DNA of 64,000 nt from Primula veris (GCA_963682055.1 OY821743.1:17643566-17707565), one strand, 5' to 3'; counted from the stretch's first letter, positions 26,741 through 39,232 are shown. Program-made: numbers and translations. Notes: generated from the letters alone by a model not told the origin.

Positions 26741-27700
26741 CTCAAAAAACTCAGCAAAAACAATAAAATTACATTCATTAAAGCATTACCGTAAAGTAGG
26801 TAAACCATAAATTATTGGGATGTTACAGTAAAATATAAATCCTCTGATATGATTAAACAACTATGACTAGAATATTTTCAGGTCAGCCACGCTTAACATA
26901 TAAAATAATAAGATGACAAATCCACTAATCGAAAAGAATCCTATTCAAATAACATGAACGAGGCTCGAGCGAGCAAATAGAATGCTACGATAAGTTATTC
27001 TCAGTCATAACAAGAGAAAGAAAACTATGAAATACGCATACAACTGGCAAACAGTCCAATGATTTCAACAAAATTAACAGTTTACGGTGACTATGAATAT
27101 ATGTTAAAGTCTACAGGATCGAAAAGTTGTTACAGAAAGAAACAATTCCCACGATCATTGGGCAACAATTTAATTGTTGTGATAATACAGTAACATACAG
27201 CTATGACTAGAATATTTGCAGTTCGGCTTAATTATAATTGGATAAAAAATCATAAACCAACATTTTAATTCAAATAACACGAAAATTGAAAACGGGTGCA
27301 TAAACCTAAGCTAGCAGCTAGACTGCAATAAAAAATATATTCTAAAGGATCAGAAAACAATTAAACACAGATAACTGTAAACAAAACAACAATTTCCATA
27401 AAAATCAACAGTAAACAGTGATTACTAGTATCTGTTCTTCTAAAAAGTTCAAACGTTGATAAAAAAAATATACACTTTGGATTAAATGGCAAGAGATAAC
27501 CTGAGCTAACAAATAGAATGCTACAACATTAAGTTATTCTCAATTGAAAAAATATTAAACAATGAAATGTGCATATAACTAGCAAAAATATAGTAATTCC
27601 TATAAAAATCAACACTAAATAGTGATTACGAAAAAGTAGTTCAAGCTAATTAACAATAAAAAAGATTGTAGTCATAAACAGAATTATGTAAAAGAGAATA
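26741..27700. repeat. Repeat block E, diverged copy
   Basis: Diverged relative of 11640-13400 and 16740-17640, in the same order. No gene visible. Confidence 0.55.
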
Positions 27701-27786
27701 GGTCAAACACCAGGAGAACGTAAAGCAACAAAGTAAATCAAGTTGCGTACTTATAATTGTGAGATTTAGTTTTCTGAATTTCGTAC

Positions 27787-27897
27787 CAGATAAGGAGCAC
27801 AATTGCTGGATTTCTGGGTTAGTAAAACTGCTCTTCGCAAATCCTTGTATTCTGTTAACCTGATTCTCCAGGCAAAGGATTGTTGGATCAGACTCAA
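27787..27897 (-). CDS. Putative internal exon of an unidentified gene
   Basis: A 111-nt segment open on the minus strand follows a good acceptor (ttttggcttgttgtag) and ends at a donor-like TCTG|GTACGA. It reads ESDPTILCLENQVN...SSFTNPEIQQLCSLS. The part SDPTILCLENQ resembles the shorter repeated minus-strand modules (ADPQVLHLQNQ-like) at about 4.35, 8.3, 13.6, 17.9 and 19.6 kb. This may therefore be the least decayed copy of a repeated exon. The family is not recognised and no joined gene model can be supported. Confidence 0.3.
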
Positions 27898-28009
27898 CTA
27901 CAACAAGCCAAAAAGTGAAAATAAGTAAGTGTTAAATAAAGTATAAATAGATACTGACCAGCGTAAGTGAATATATCTGCTATCTTTACAGTTGAACATG
28001 TTCATTAGC

Positions 28010-28405
28010 ACTAAGGACAAAAGATATAGCATATAATAGAAGTTATCTAGAAAACTGATAACAAAACGAAATACGTCTCCAAATTCTCCAAATATATTAC
28101 GAAGTTTAAATCAAACAAATCGTGATTTCAATATACAGATCAATCATATTATCAGGCAAGTCTGTTTTTTACATGGAAAGAATACAAAAGAGAGAATATG
28201 ACTGATGACTAAGGACAAAAGATATAGCATATAATAGAAGTTATCTAGAAAACTGATAACAAAACGAAATACGTCTCCAAATTCTCCAAATATATTACGA
28301 AGTTTAAATCAAACAAATCGTGATTTCAATATACAGATCAATCATATTATCAGGCAAGTCTGTTTTTTACATGGAAAGAATACAAAAGAGAGAATATGAC
28401 TGATG
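28010..28405. repeat. 198-bp tandem duplication
   Basis: Units 28010-28207 and 28208-28405 ('actaaggacaaaagatatagc' start) read the same by eye. Recent local duplication without coding content. Confidence 0.9.
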
Positions 28406-28592
28406 AATCATAAAAGCAGTCTAGGTAAAAATTTACTGCAATTAAACTTGTTAATTGATGACTGGAAGATCAATCAAATTAGTACAACGGAATTCGCAAG
28501 GGAGAGTTAAAAATTAGATAATTTGAAAGTGTGAAGAAGTAACTAGTCAAGACAAATATGAGTCGGATTTGAGCCCAATATCCACAAAGCAT

Positions 28593-28978
28593 AAAATGCA
28601 CTAAGGCAATGATGGTGCATTAAAATTACAAGAGATATTTCTAATGTCTTAGGGATTTTAATAATAAAAGCTAGCAACTCATTCTATATGTTTTTTTTTA
28701 CAGAATATTGCATCCATCATTTTTAACATTTTAAGTAAATCTCAATAAATTCCTCCAAAGTGGTCTGATTTGTCCAAATGAGTAAAATGCACTAAGGCAA
28801 TGATGGTGCATTAAAATTACAAGAGATATTTCTAATGTCTTGGGGATTTTAATAATAAAAGCTAGCAACTCATTCTATATGTTTTTTTTTTTTACAGAAT
28901 ATTACATCCATCATTTTTAACATTTTAAGTAAATCTCAATAAATTCCTCCAAAGTGGTCTGATTTGTCCAAATGAGTA
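28593..28978. repeat. 191-bp tandem duplication
   Basis: Units start at 28593 and 28784 ('aaaatgcactaaggcaatga') and differ in a few bases and in the length of a T run. Non-coding. Confidence 0.88.
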
Positions 28979-30688
28979 GATCCCTAAAGCTTCTAATATC
29001 GAATAAATAAAGCAAAATAAAACTCAAAAATCCAACAAAATAATTAAAACTAAACTCATTAAAGCAAGACACGTCCACCAGATGTTATTGGGATGTTACT
29101 CTACGAAAAAATTCTGTCCAATCCAACAAAATTGTTATGACTAGATCTTTTCAGGTGGGTCATACTTTTTTTGGTAAGTAGGTGGGTCATACTTAATATG
29201 TAAAAAGTTACAACAACAATTTCACAAATCAAACAAACATATTTAACCAACAGAAACTCAATGCTAGAAAAAGGTACTCTTATCAGGAAAATAAATACAT
29301 AGGAATTCACATATAACTGCAGAACAAAGATTATGAAAATAATTGGTTTACAAGATTTTTTAGGTGTGGGAAATATAAAGTTCAACCGATCAAATTAAAC
29401 ATTACAAACACTTATATAGCAATTCAGCGAAAATGATAAAGTTTAAAAAATTTGAAAGGCACTAAATAAAAGATATGGTTCACCCAGGTCCCAGACCAAT
29501 TATCTGGATAACAAAAATTTAATACCAATGATCTTATTAATGTAAATTGCTATCCATTGGTATATTAACAAAAGAAGATTAAAAATGGTTAAAAAAAGAA
29601 AACCCAGTACACAAAGCTTGCGCATTAAGGTTTGAGGAGGATCCTCAGGCTTCAGTTCACCCTCCTCAACCCATAATCCTCAGGCTTCAGGAATCCTCTA
29701 AAAGAAGAGGTATGTTAAAATAAGCAAGATAAAAAAATTGAACAGATGAAATTATAACAAAGTTCTCTATTAAGTGCCGAAATACATAATCAAAGCATAT
29801 TCAATATATTAATAGACACAATATTTGCAGCGTGGTTTTTAAATTTTAGCCAAACAAATGAACAACTGAAACAACCGAATGAGTCAGAAAGTTATTAGTC
29901 TACTGGAAAGCAACGTATACACTACTTTAGTTGAATGATTCACTTGCCTATTCTTAATCATACACCAACATTTCAATTAAACTTAGAAAATTAAACATTG
30001 GTATTGTTACCTTCACAACCAGGGATCTATCAGCCATGGAAAATCCAAATAGGGCAGCAACAAATTTAATCTTGCCATTTCCCGACAAATTAACCTGACA
30101 GTAGATGCTAGATACAACATAAAGCTACACAGAAGTAGGAGCAAACATCAATATGTGGAAAAACATCTCTTCCAATCAACGGGGTTTGTTTTGTTTTGGT
30201 TTGGTTTGGTTTGGTATACCAATATTCTGCATCTATTCCATAAAATAAACAACAGTAAGGGTTCTTTTAAACTAAGAAATAAATCATGATACCATTAAAA
30301 TCAAATCAATAACAGGACCAAGGTCAAATTGATAAACTCGCAAACTATCAGTGCAATATAACAAAACACAGATACAAATCTTCACAAATTAAATTACAAA
30401 CACGAACCAAAGCCCAGATTGAAAAGGTCAGTAATATATGACCGGGAAAAAAGTAAGAAAAATTATCATGCAAAACACTATTAGATTTTGTCAATGCATT
30501 TTATTCAAAAAATTATCTTGCAAAACACTATTAGATTTTGTCAATGCATTTTATTCAAGGATGGCCACCTCAAGAAAGTCCCATTGACTTCAGCTTTCGA
30601 AAACCCTGATAAGCAAACATAAATAAATAAAAGCCGAGCTAGTTAGCATTAGCTTGTAACCAGGCCCTAAAGTTCTTGAAATGTGTTA
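28979..30688. other. No gene seen; AT-rich DNA with minor repeats
   Basis: Contains short duplications (for example 'aaaattatcttgcaaaacac' type words near 30460-30540, and 'cctcaggcttcag' near 29640-29690). No splice-bounded reading frame or domain was recognised. Confidence 0.5.
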
Positions 30689-31652
30689 ATGCTTTTAAAT
30701 CAAACAATATAAAATTCGATTAAGCTGATAAAAGACACAATAAGTTAGGGCTGGACGAAAACCCGGAAAAACCGAACCGAACCGAAAAAGACCGAAACCG
30801 AAAAACCGAAACTTTTTCGAGTCAGTTTCAGTTTACAATAAAACCGAACCGAAAAATCGGAAAAACCGAAAAAGACCGAAAAACTAAAAAAAAAATCGAA
30901 AAAAAACGAAACCGGACCGAAACAAACCGGTTCGGTTCGGTCTAAAAAATAAAAATACCAAAACCGAAAAAAAAACACAAAATAATTGTAATCAGTTCGG
31001 TTCGATCCAATTATTAGAATAAATTGAAGTTGCAATTAAATACCCAAAACAGTAAAGTTGCAAAGAAGTAAACCCAAAATCAATACAAAAAAACTAATTA
31101 GGAATTTCAAAAATTAGATCTGAGTTTCTTTACGGAAAATAATAGCCAGATTAGAATAAATTGAAGTTGCAATTAAATACCCAAAATCAATCTTGTATAA
31201 ATTAATTAGGGTTTTCAAAACACTATATCTAATTACTCCAGACAAAACACCAGATCGAAATCAATTTAAATAGCAATGAGAGAAACCAATTTCAATGGAT
31301 ACAAATTAATTAGGGTTTTCAATCTAATTACTTTACAGAAAACAGGAACTAGGTCGAAATCAATAAAACTTGCAATAAGTACACAAAATCAATCAATAGA
31401 AACCCAAAATCAGTAAAAGGTTGAGTTTAATTAAAGTTGCAATTAAAAACCCAAAATCAATCCATTAGATTCACATAAAAACGTAAGCAAGCAAAAGACA
31501 GAAATCGAATCAATCTAAATAAAAAACATATAATAAAATAAAACAAGAATATAAATAAACAGGGGATGATAATAAAGAGTAAGCAGAGTATATAACCTTG
31601 CGAAGAAGTATCTCTCGCTGACGAAGATGAATCGTCTCAATTCTCCACTGCA
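30689..31652. repeat. Duplicated 960-bp block, copy 2
   Basis: Partner of 22086-23041. It has the same AACCGAA-rich segment and the same minus-strand exon-like end next to a GTTATA donor, but with an in-frame stop where copy 1 has Trp-free open sequence. Spacing of 8.6 kb between copies fits duplication of a larger unit whose interior has since diverged. Confidence 0.75.
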
Positions 31653-32183
31653 GTTATATATATATATATATATGTGTGTGTATATATATAGAGAGAGATG
31701 GAATAATAAAAGAGAAAATTAATGAGAGAAATATGCGCAGGCTAATAGTATATATAGAGAGAGGGGGCGAGAATGTTACCGTTTGGAAAATATAAGTCCG
31801 TTGCTGCTTTTTTAAATTAAAAATAACAAAAAAAATGTGATTAAAAAATTACTAAAAAAATTACTAAATAAATATATATAATTACCATTTCCCAACTAAA
31901 TATATATATATATATATATATATATAAACATATTAAAAATATACAACCAAATATATATTTAAACAAATAAAAACATAAAACCAAATAAAACATATATATA
32001 TAAACATATAAATTCATAAATATATATATATATATTGATGTGTGTATATGTATTTATATACATATACATATGTAAACAATCACCCCCAACCACCACCCCC
32101 ACGGCCCCCACCCATCCACCGTCCTACTGCCGCCGCCCTATCCCGCCGCCCTTACCCCATCAGATCTCTCTTTATATATATAT

Positions 32184-32222
<39 letters not shown>

Positions 32223-32430
32223 GATGTACTTATATATGTATATGTATTTATTTTTATTTTTTATTAAAATATGCAGATTTATGTATGTATATATATGTAT
32301 GTGTGTAGAGCGGTGTGTATATATATATATAGATTTATGTATGTATATATGTATATGAGAGAGAAGGAGACAGAGAGAGGGTGAGAGTTTTATTTTATTT
32401 TTGTTTTTTTAATGTGAAATTAACCTATTA
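31653..32430. repeat. TA/TG microsatellite cluster with a C-rich island
   Basis: Runs of (TA)n and (TG)n occur at about 31655-31690, 31900-31925, 32020-32035, 32165-32222 and 32320-32360, separated by a C/CCG-rich stretch at 32080-32155. Open frames here are repeat artefacts (poly Ile-Tyr). Confidence 0.75.
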
Positions 32431-32434
32431 TTCT

Positions 32435-34190
32435 TATTTCTAACACAAAAAAGGACGAACGGAATAAACTAAATTGTAATTATTTGGTTAATAGAGTGCT
32501 TAAATTGGAAATTTCCATAATACATGTTACATTTTGTTAAATGGTGATGGTACAATCCATTAATTGGGTATTAACCCTTAAAAAATTACTATGTGTTAAT
32601 TTAATTCAATACAACATTAAAGGTTTATTTGGTAATTTATTGTTTTAACATAAAATAATTACATTTACGAGATAGATAATAATCATTAGTTCAGTCATAG
32701 TTGGTCAAACGTTTTTTAACGGCCGCATAAATTTTGGCTGGTTTCAAAACTTTATCGAGTTTCTTTTAGTTCCGGCATAAAACTTTATAAAATCAACTAA
32801 AAAATCATACTTATTATTACAAATATTCTCTTTACATAAATAGGAAACAAAATCATCTCAAATAATAGGTCTATATATTATTTTTAACAGAAAAAATAAC
32901 ATGGGTGTAAGGACACGTAAAAAAAAATGTAGTCCTAATAAACTAAATTGGTATTATTTGGTTATTGGTAAAAAATACCGAAATTCCGACCCGACCCGTA
33001 CACGATCCGAGAATAGTTCCGACCCGAAAATGTCGGGTTTTGTCCCGACCCGACAAACTTCGGAATCGAGATCGGGTGACAATTTTGATTTCGTAGGGTG
33101 TTCCAACTCGACCCAATTTTTTAATTAATTTATATTTTATATAAAAATATAAATTAATTTATATCAAATGCAAGTGATAAGAATCGAATCTTTTACCTCC
33201 AGTTTACAATTTAATCACTCTACCATATGAGGTGCAATCCTTTTTGTTTTATATATTAGTTATAATTATATAAGTATAATATAAATTTATAATTTTGAAT
33301 ATATGAAACTCTTAAAATAAAAAATATACTTCAATTAAAAAATTATATTGTTATTTTCAAGAAAAATAAATGATTATTATTTTCCGATTATAAAAATTAT
33401 ACTAATAATGTATATCATTTAGTATGATAATTGATGTTTGTGTGAATAAAACTAAATACTAAAAGAATTTGATAAAAAACGTATCAATTTTTTTATCTAC
33501 TCCATTATTTGTAGTTTCACACTATTTTTTCTACTAGATGTTAATTTCTTTTTTTATTTATTAGGAATTTTATTTTTAAACTAGAATTATGTTTCGTTTT
33601 AATAATATATTTAAACTTCTCAAATGAAAATTGTTAATAAAAAATGACGTCGTGATAAAATAAAAAAATATGCCGGGAGATTCGGGATAAACCTAACCCG
33701 ACCCTACGCGATCCCGAAAATTCGGGTCCCGACTTTTGTTGGGTCGGGATACGGATTAAGCGTTTACAGGTCGGGTCCCGACCCTAACCCACCCCTGGTT
33801 ATTACAATGTCTAAATTGGTAATTTTCATTGTACATGTCACATTTTGTTAAAGTGCCATAGTACAGTCTACTAATTGGTTATTAACACTTAAAAAATTAC
33901 TATACGTTAATTTAATCCAATACAACATTAACGGTTTATTTGGTAATTGGTTGTTTTGGCATAAAATAATTACATTTACAAGATATATAATAGTCATTAG
34001 TTCAATCAGAGTTGGTCACACATTTTTTAACGGCCGCATAATTTTTTACGGGCTTTCAAAACTTTATCGAGTTTCTTTTAGTTTCGGCATAAAACTTTAT
34101 AAAATCAAATGCAAGATCATACTTATTATTACAAATATTCCATTTGCATAAATACAAAACAAAAGCATGTGAAATAATAGGCCTACATTT
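32435..34190. repeat. Tandem duplication of about 450 bp, second unit interrupted
   Basis: Sequence 32455-32885 matches 33797-34185 closely ('ttttttaacggccgcataa', 'ggcataaaactttataaaatc' and many other shared words). The start of the second unit (about 32926-32966) is separated from its remainder by the 829-bp candidate element at 32967-33795. Confidence 0.8.
32967..33795. mobile_element. Candidate non-autonomous DNA element with 8-bp duplication (hAT-like)
   Basis: An 829-bp insertion into a duplicated unit, flanked by TGGTTATT on both sides (32959-32966 and 33796-33803). Both ends are rich in CCCGACCC/GGGTCGGG words, and the right end, CCCACCCC(TG), resembles the CAGGGGTGGG terminus common in plant hAT elements. 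The left terminus does not match well, so the family is tentative. No transposase. Confidence 0.45.
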
Positions 34191-35128
34191 TTTTTAAAGT
34201 TTATTTCAATTATTTTGTCGTACTTAACTTAATTAAAAACCCATTCTTACTTGCAATTACAAATAATAAGTATAACCATAATTTATTTTTACCAAATATG
34301 TAAAAGATGGTAATTGAAAATTAATTGAAAGTTTTACGCTAAATGAATTTCCAACTAACCAATGATTGGAAATTAATTTGCCGGCGACGGCACAACCATG
34401 ACAGTCATCTTCTCCGGCGATGAACTCGGATCTTTGCGCAGTCTCAAGCGTGCGCTCTCTCTCTCTTCCAATCCACATGTTTCTCTCTCTCCTAATATAT
34501 ATATATACACTAGCGGACCTGCCCAACCGATGGGTGTGAATCCAAAAAAAAATATATGTAACCCGTTATGGTAGAATCTTGGATGAAGTGGGAAACAATT
34601 ATGGTTGAGACATAGAGGGGATGAATTTGATAGTGTCTTTTTGGAACAGTCACTTTATTTGACTATTTATGGAACAGTCACCTTAATCATCATTAGATTA
34701 AAAAATAGATGGTTAGATAATATTTTTCAATAAATAATTTATTTTTTCTATTTTCAACAAATTAGAATTTGATAAATTAAAAACAAATTGTACAACACAC
34801 TAAAAACTCAAATAAAAATATAGAATCCTAGGGAGCCTACTCTAAACTTAAATATTAATCAAAAATTAATTAATTTTTATGCATTTGACACCTTTTTATG
34901 CTAACGGTTTATGAACCACTCATATAGTCTGACTGTTCCATAGTAATTCCCTGAATTTGATGATATGTGAGAAGATGAAGTTAATAATTAGATAACAGTT
35001 ATTTTTCTTTTAATTCTCTTGTAAAATGTGTCTACTACTATTTTGTAATTTTGTAAATTAATGGGACTTTTTGATAAATAATTGTTTCAATGCTTCATAA
35101 GCCCTCTTCACGTAAAGTAATAATATAA

Positions 35129-35168
<40 letters not shown>

Positions 35169-36535
35169 ATGTAACATATGTATGTATATATACATACACA
35201 CAGTGGGCCTACGTCACCGCCAGAGAAGATGTTTGTTGACGGCGGAGCAGCGACTGTGGTGGAGATATCTCTCTCTATATATATATATATAGGGGAATGA
35301 TATATCGACATATAAAAAACACACTATGTTTACATTACATAAAAAAAAAAAACTTATGTGAGCAGTAGCACCTGAATCTACTCACCAAATATTATAGGTC
35401 AAAAGTCAAATTAATTTTCAGAACAAAGAAATGTGAAAAGTCCACATTTCTTTACACACTTTACGACGTTTTGGAACATTACTTATTCACATACCCAATA
35501 TTTTTGGCAAAATAAATAGGGAAATTCCTTATCTTGAATCTATTGTTTATTTGGTGGAGAAGTTCCCACCGTAATTTACGTATCCTTAGTCCTTTTCCGA
35601 TTATTTACAAAACGGTTTTCAATTTCTATAAGAAAATCTTTTACAGATAACTTACTTGGCATACCGCCCCTGAATGCTTCTGGAACGCTATGATTTAGAA
35701 TCATTAGACTTAAGTGATTAGAACATTTCCAACTCTCGAATTTTGCCTTTTTAAAAGCGGAACTTTTATCTGTAAGAGAAGCGGATCATTCTTACTTAAT
35801 GCATAGTCTAAATCCATACAGCTGAGAACCAACAAAATATTCTTTTTTCCATCTCTTAAGTTTTGTGCCGTTAAAGCACAAGAATTAAGTTTATGTTGAC
35901 ATTAATATTAAAAGCAGATGATGTAACTATAAATTCAAAATATTAACAAATAGATAAGCTCAATTAAATGGAAATTCATGTCATAACATGCAAAATAAAA
36001 TAAATTAATCATGTAAGACACAAATTTTAACCAACTGCAGTGGTGGTGGGCCCATTTAAACAAGATACTTAGTACAACATTTATGTTTAGTTTTTGGACA
36101 GAAAGATCAACTTGTAACTGGTACTCTCAACGCAAAAATCAAATGCTGATAATAAATCCGGTCAAATAATAACCTTCATTTAGGACGGTGTATTGTTCAC
36201 ATTGAAAATTTATAATTATCACACATCATTCCCACATGTGCATTCGTTGTTCGGGCAATTAATGACAATTCCTTTGAGTCGATCATTAATCGCATAAACA
36301 AAAAATACACACATCTTATTATCTCAAAATAAATCTACACAAAAGAGGTTACTTTGGCAACGTTTTACTTCAATTAATTTATCTCAAAATAAAAGACAAA
36401 AAAAGTAAATTAAGTTTGTACCCAAAATCCAAAATTTAGTGCAAATATAAAAAAATAAAATAAAAAAAATCTGAAGTTTGATATTTTATTTTCTCATTCC
36501 ACAATAATATAAATATGAGAAAAATACAACCGTAT
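34191..36535. other. No gene seen; AT-rich DNA with microsatellites
   Basis: Pyrimidine-rich (CT)n patches near 34455 and 34480, a TG/TA microsatellite at 35125-35200, and a short inverted repeat (agaaatgtg...cacatttct) near 35430. No gene is supported. This is the left flank of the Tat element. Confidence 0.5.
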
Positions 36536-36540
36536 ATAAT

Positions 36541-37092
36541 TGATAGAACATAGAAATTAGACCCGAATATTCTATTCGGGTAACAATCAACCCACACTTC
36601 ATAGATAGGTATCCAATGCTTAAATGGGTCGTCACATGCCTTTCATAAAGAATAAAGATGGATACTACTAAAAGCCCAAACCCACTTAATCAGGGACCCA
36701 TATCTGAAAAATCTCTTGAGATGTAGACATTTGTCAACATCCTAAAAGGCATAGTTGCCTATAAATAGCCAATTACCCCTCCTAGAAAAGGACCAGAAAA
36801 TTTACTCAAAAAATATAGAGAGAAGTAGGGAAAAGAGAGAAACTCCCCAAAACCTGTCACATCAAGAAACAAACCGAGCAGATCAAGAAACGAACATAGA
36901 GATCGAAGAAAGATTAAGATCATAAGAGAAAGTCGTAAAACCGAGCATAAATATAGAGATAGAGTTGTAATCCGAACAATGGCAATTGCCGAATACGAAT
37001 AAAGATCAAGAAGTGTTCATCGTTTATTGTCGATTAAGTATATATTATTGTTGAAAAGCCTAACGATACCGATCAAAGTTATGGCTTTATCA
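36541..37092 (+). repeat. 5' LTR
   Basis: Starts TGATAGAACA and ends TTTATCA, with TGATA/TATCA as short terminal inverted repeats. A TATA box CTATAAATAG lies at 36759-36768. A palindrome ACCCGAATA-TTC-TATTCGGGT lies at 36561-36581 near the start of U3 and is conserved in the 3' LTR. Confidence 0.97.
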
Positions 37093-37094
37093 AA

Positions 37095-37112
37095 TGGCGC
37101 CGTCTCCGGGAA
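37095..37112 (+). promoter_or_regulatory. Primer binding site
   Basis: TGGCGCCGTCTCCGGGAA begins two bases after the LTR. It resembles the site complementary to the 3' end of plant tRNA-Asp (first nine bases identical, with some mismatches further in), as used by many Tat/Athila elements. Confidence 0.85.
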
Positions 37113-37171
37113 ACATCTAGTTCCCAACTAGTTTCGAAGTCGAATACGAAGACTCTACTAGACGAGCAACA

Positions 37172-39232
37172 ATGGTAACCAATATAGAAGAAACCCATCC
37201 CGAGATAGTAGAAACCAATAACCAGAACGTGCAAATAAGCCAACAAGACCTCAACGATTTACTTGCCATCCGCGACAGATATGATGTTATCCAGTCCGGA
37301 AACCAACCAACAACTTCCAATATTCACCAAGAACAACCGAATGAGCAACCCCAACAGCTCGAAGGACTCATCGAAGAACATCCTACGTCCTCGGACGACG
37401 AACGAGACTTGCCCATATTAAGACGCGCAAGAAGACAATTACCCGGACCCCAGGCAGGACAGAGCTCTAAAGTTCCCCTGCCGACAGCCTCGGTCAACTC
37501 CAGTTCCCACCAGCCTCATTTACCAACGAATGAAGCTTACCGGTTCGGCATGCCCGATGATCCCGTACTCGAACAATTGACTCGATCACCTATTCTCCCA
37601 CCGAGGATAATTACACCATCCACGGTGGAAGTACAACACGTTGTTCCATTAGCCGAAGAAAGAAACAACGCCCAGCTGCAGGCTCATTTGGCAGCGTGTC
37701 TGTCGGCCATGGCAGCAGCCGACATCACATTGCCGAATATCCAACCTGCCAATAAGGATAAGGACCCACGCCATGACGCGGAAGATTCCGCCTATAGGGC
37801 CGCTATAGAAGCGGCAGGTCGGCGACCAGATAAAAGAATCCCCCACCAAGGGGGCAATGTCCCAATAACGATCCCTCCAACATTCGTCCACCCAAACACT
37901 AATACGGAACAAGCCCCTGATATGAACCCAAAGGACGGAAGATACCCCGAACACAGGGTCGTGGTAGGGTACTACCCACAACCGCATCAGGGGGGATACC
38001 CCCCCCCCCCCTACCAAGCCCCTGATGAAGCGTTCCAACAGGCTTGGGACGTATGCCAAGAAACCCCATGTACCGATCAAATCACGCGGTACCGCAATCC
38101 TCTGGGGTTCGTCATCCCCGAGTTTAGGCTCTATGATGGAAGGAGCTGCCCGATCGACCATCTGCGACACTACAAGACGAAGATGGAGCTATGGAGTGAC
38201 GACAATGCACTGATGTGCAAGTTTTTCAAAAACAGCTTGGGCCAAGAGGCTTCGTCGTGGTATCACAACTTATCACGAGGGTCCATAAGAAACTGGGCAG
38301 AGCTGCTAAGAGCGTACTCAACCCGATACGCTGCTCATCGGAAGAAGAAGGTTAGCATCGAAACCCTTCTAAAAATGACGATGCAGCCGAATGAAAGGCT
38401 CAATGACTACTGCATACGTTTTATCGACGTAGCTAACCAGATCCCGCAGTACGCCAATAATATAGCCATCCAAAACTTTATCAATTCCATCCCTAATGGC
38501 TATTGGGCGAGAAGGAAGTTCATAGGCAAAAGCTTCCCGACCACCGACTCCCTGCTAGCCTACTATACCCACCTCACCGACAAGAATGATGAATTACGGC
38601 TTCTCAACCGAACTCTACCAAGGAGAGAATCGGTCATGGAAGCACAGGTGGGACGCAAAAGAGCCAGGAACAACCAGGGGGAAGCATTCAACCCGACCAG
38701 AAAAGACAAAGGTCCCGAGGTCCCGAGTAGGGTAGAGCGACAACGAGAGCCTAAGCCCAAACCGCTCCAGATCGCATACCCAACACCGATCAACGAACAT
38801 AAACCACTCCAGCTCACCTACCCAATGCCCCCCAAGCCGCTTCAACAAGGTCGGTTCCAAGAGAGGGAGCGCCGAAACACCTTCGAACCGGTCGAGCTGA
38901 GATACACTTTCAACCGGTCTGCTGAAGATATCCTTAAGGATATATGCAGGGAAAGTTGGTATTCTCGACCACAACCGATCGCTTCTCCCCCCAGCCTGAG
39001 AGATTCAAAGCTTTTCTGTGCATATCATGAAGATCACGGCCATCTCACCGAGCATTGCCGTAACTTGCGATGGAAAATGAACCTGTGGGTTGACGCCTGT
39101 TATTTAACCAAGTTCATCAAAGGCGCTGGGAACAAAGGCAAACAACTGGCCATTGAGGGGGCCGACAACCGGCAAGGCAAAACAATCAACGTTGTTCATA
39201 TGTCACGACCTAGGGGCACGGGTAGGGAATGA
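37172..39232 (+). CDS. Gag polyprotein of the Tat element
   Basis: A 686-residue open frame starts at the first ATG after the primer site. The first 290 residues are hydrophilic and Pro/Gln/Glu-rich. A retrotransposon Gag (capsid) domain occupies about 305-460 (from FRLYDGRSCPIDHL through FIDVANQIPQ to FINSI). Near residue 610 is the Tat-type zinc-binding motif FCAYHEDHGHLTEHCRNL (Cys-His-His-Cys). Gag would form the virus-like particle and package element RNA. It ends in TGA; protease follows in the same frame after a second stop (TAG 39281-39283). Gag is the only sense-strand gene of the element that is fully open. Confidence 0.93.
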   Translation: MVTNIEETHPEIVETNNQNVQISQQDLNDLLAIRDRYDVIQSGNQPTTSNIHQEQPNEQPQQLEGLIEEHPTSSDDERDLPILRRARRQLPGPQAGQSSKVPLPTASVNSSSHQPHLPTNEAYRFGMPDDPVLEQLTRSPILPPRIITPSTVEVQHVVPLAEERNNAQLQAHLAACLSAMAAADITLPNIQPANKDKDPRHDAEDSAYRAAIEAAGRRPDKRIPHQGGNVPITIPPTFVHPNTNTEQAPDMNPKDGRYPEHRVVVGYYPQPHQGGYPPPPYQAPDEAFQQAWDVCQETPCTDQITRYRNPLGFVIPEFRLYDGRSCPIDHLRHYKTKMELWSDDNALMCKFFKNSLGQEASSWYHNLSRGSIRNWAELLRAYSTRYAAHRKKKVSIETLLKMTMQPNERLNDYCIRFIDVANQIPQYANNIAIQNFINSIPNGYWARRKFIGKSFPTTDSLLAYYTHLTDKNDELRLLNRTLPRRESVMEAQVGRKRARNNQGEAFNPTRKDKGPEVPSRVERQREPKPKPLQIAYPTPINEHKPLQLTYPMPPKPLQQGRFQERERRNTFEPVELRYTFNRSAEDILKDICRESWYSRPQPIASPPSLRDSKLFCAYHEDHGHLTEHCRNLRWKMNLWVDACYLTKFIKGAGNKGKQLAIEGADNRQGKTINVVHMSRPRGTGRE

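Noticed and set aside
32035..32358. Open frames rich in Ile and Tyr
   Set aside because: Produced by (TA)n/(TG)n microsatellites and a C-rich island. No domain and no gene structure.
37649..38170. 173-codon frame antisense to gag
   Set aside because: Shadow of the gag reading frame. No promoter or domain, unlike the antisense genes after pol.
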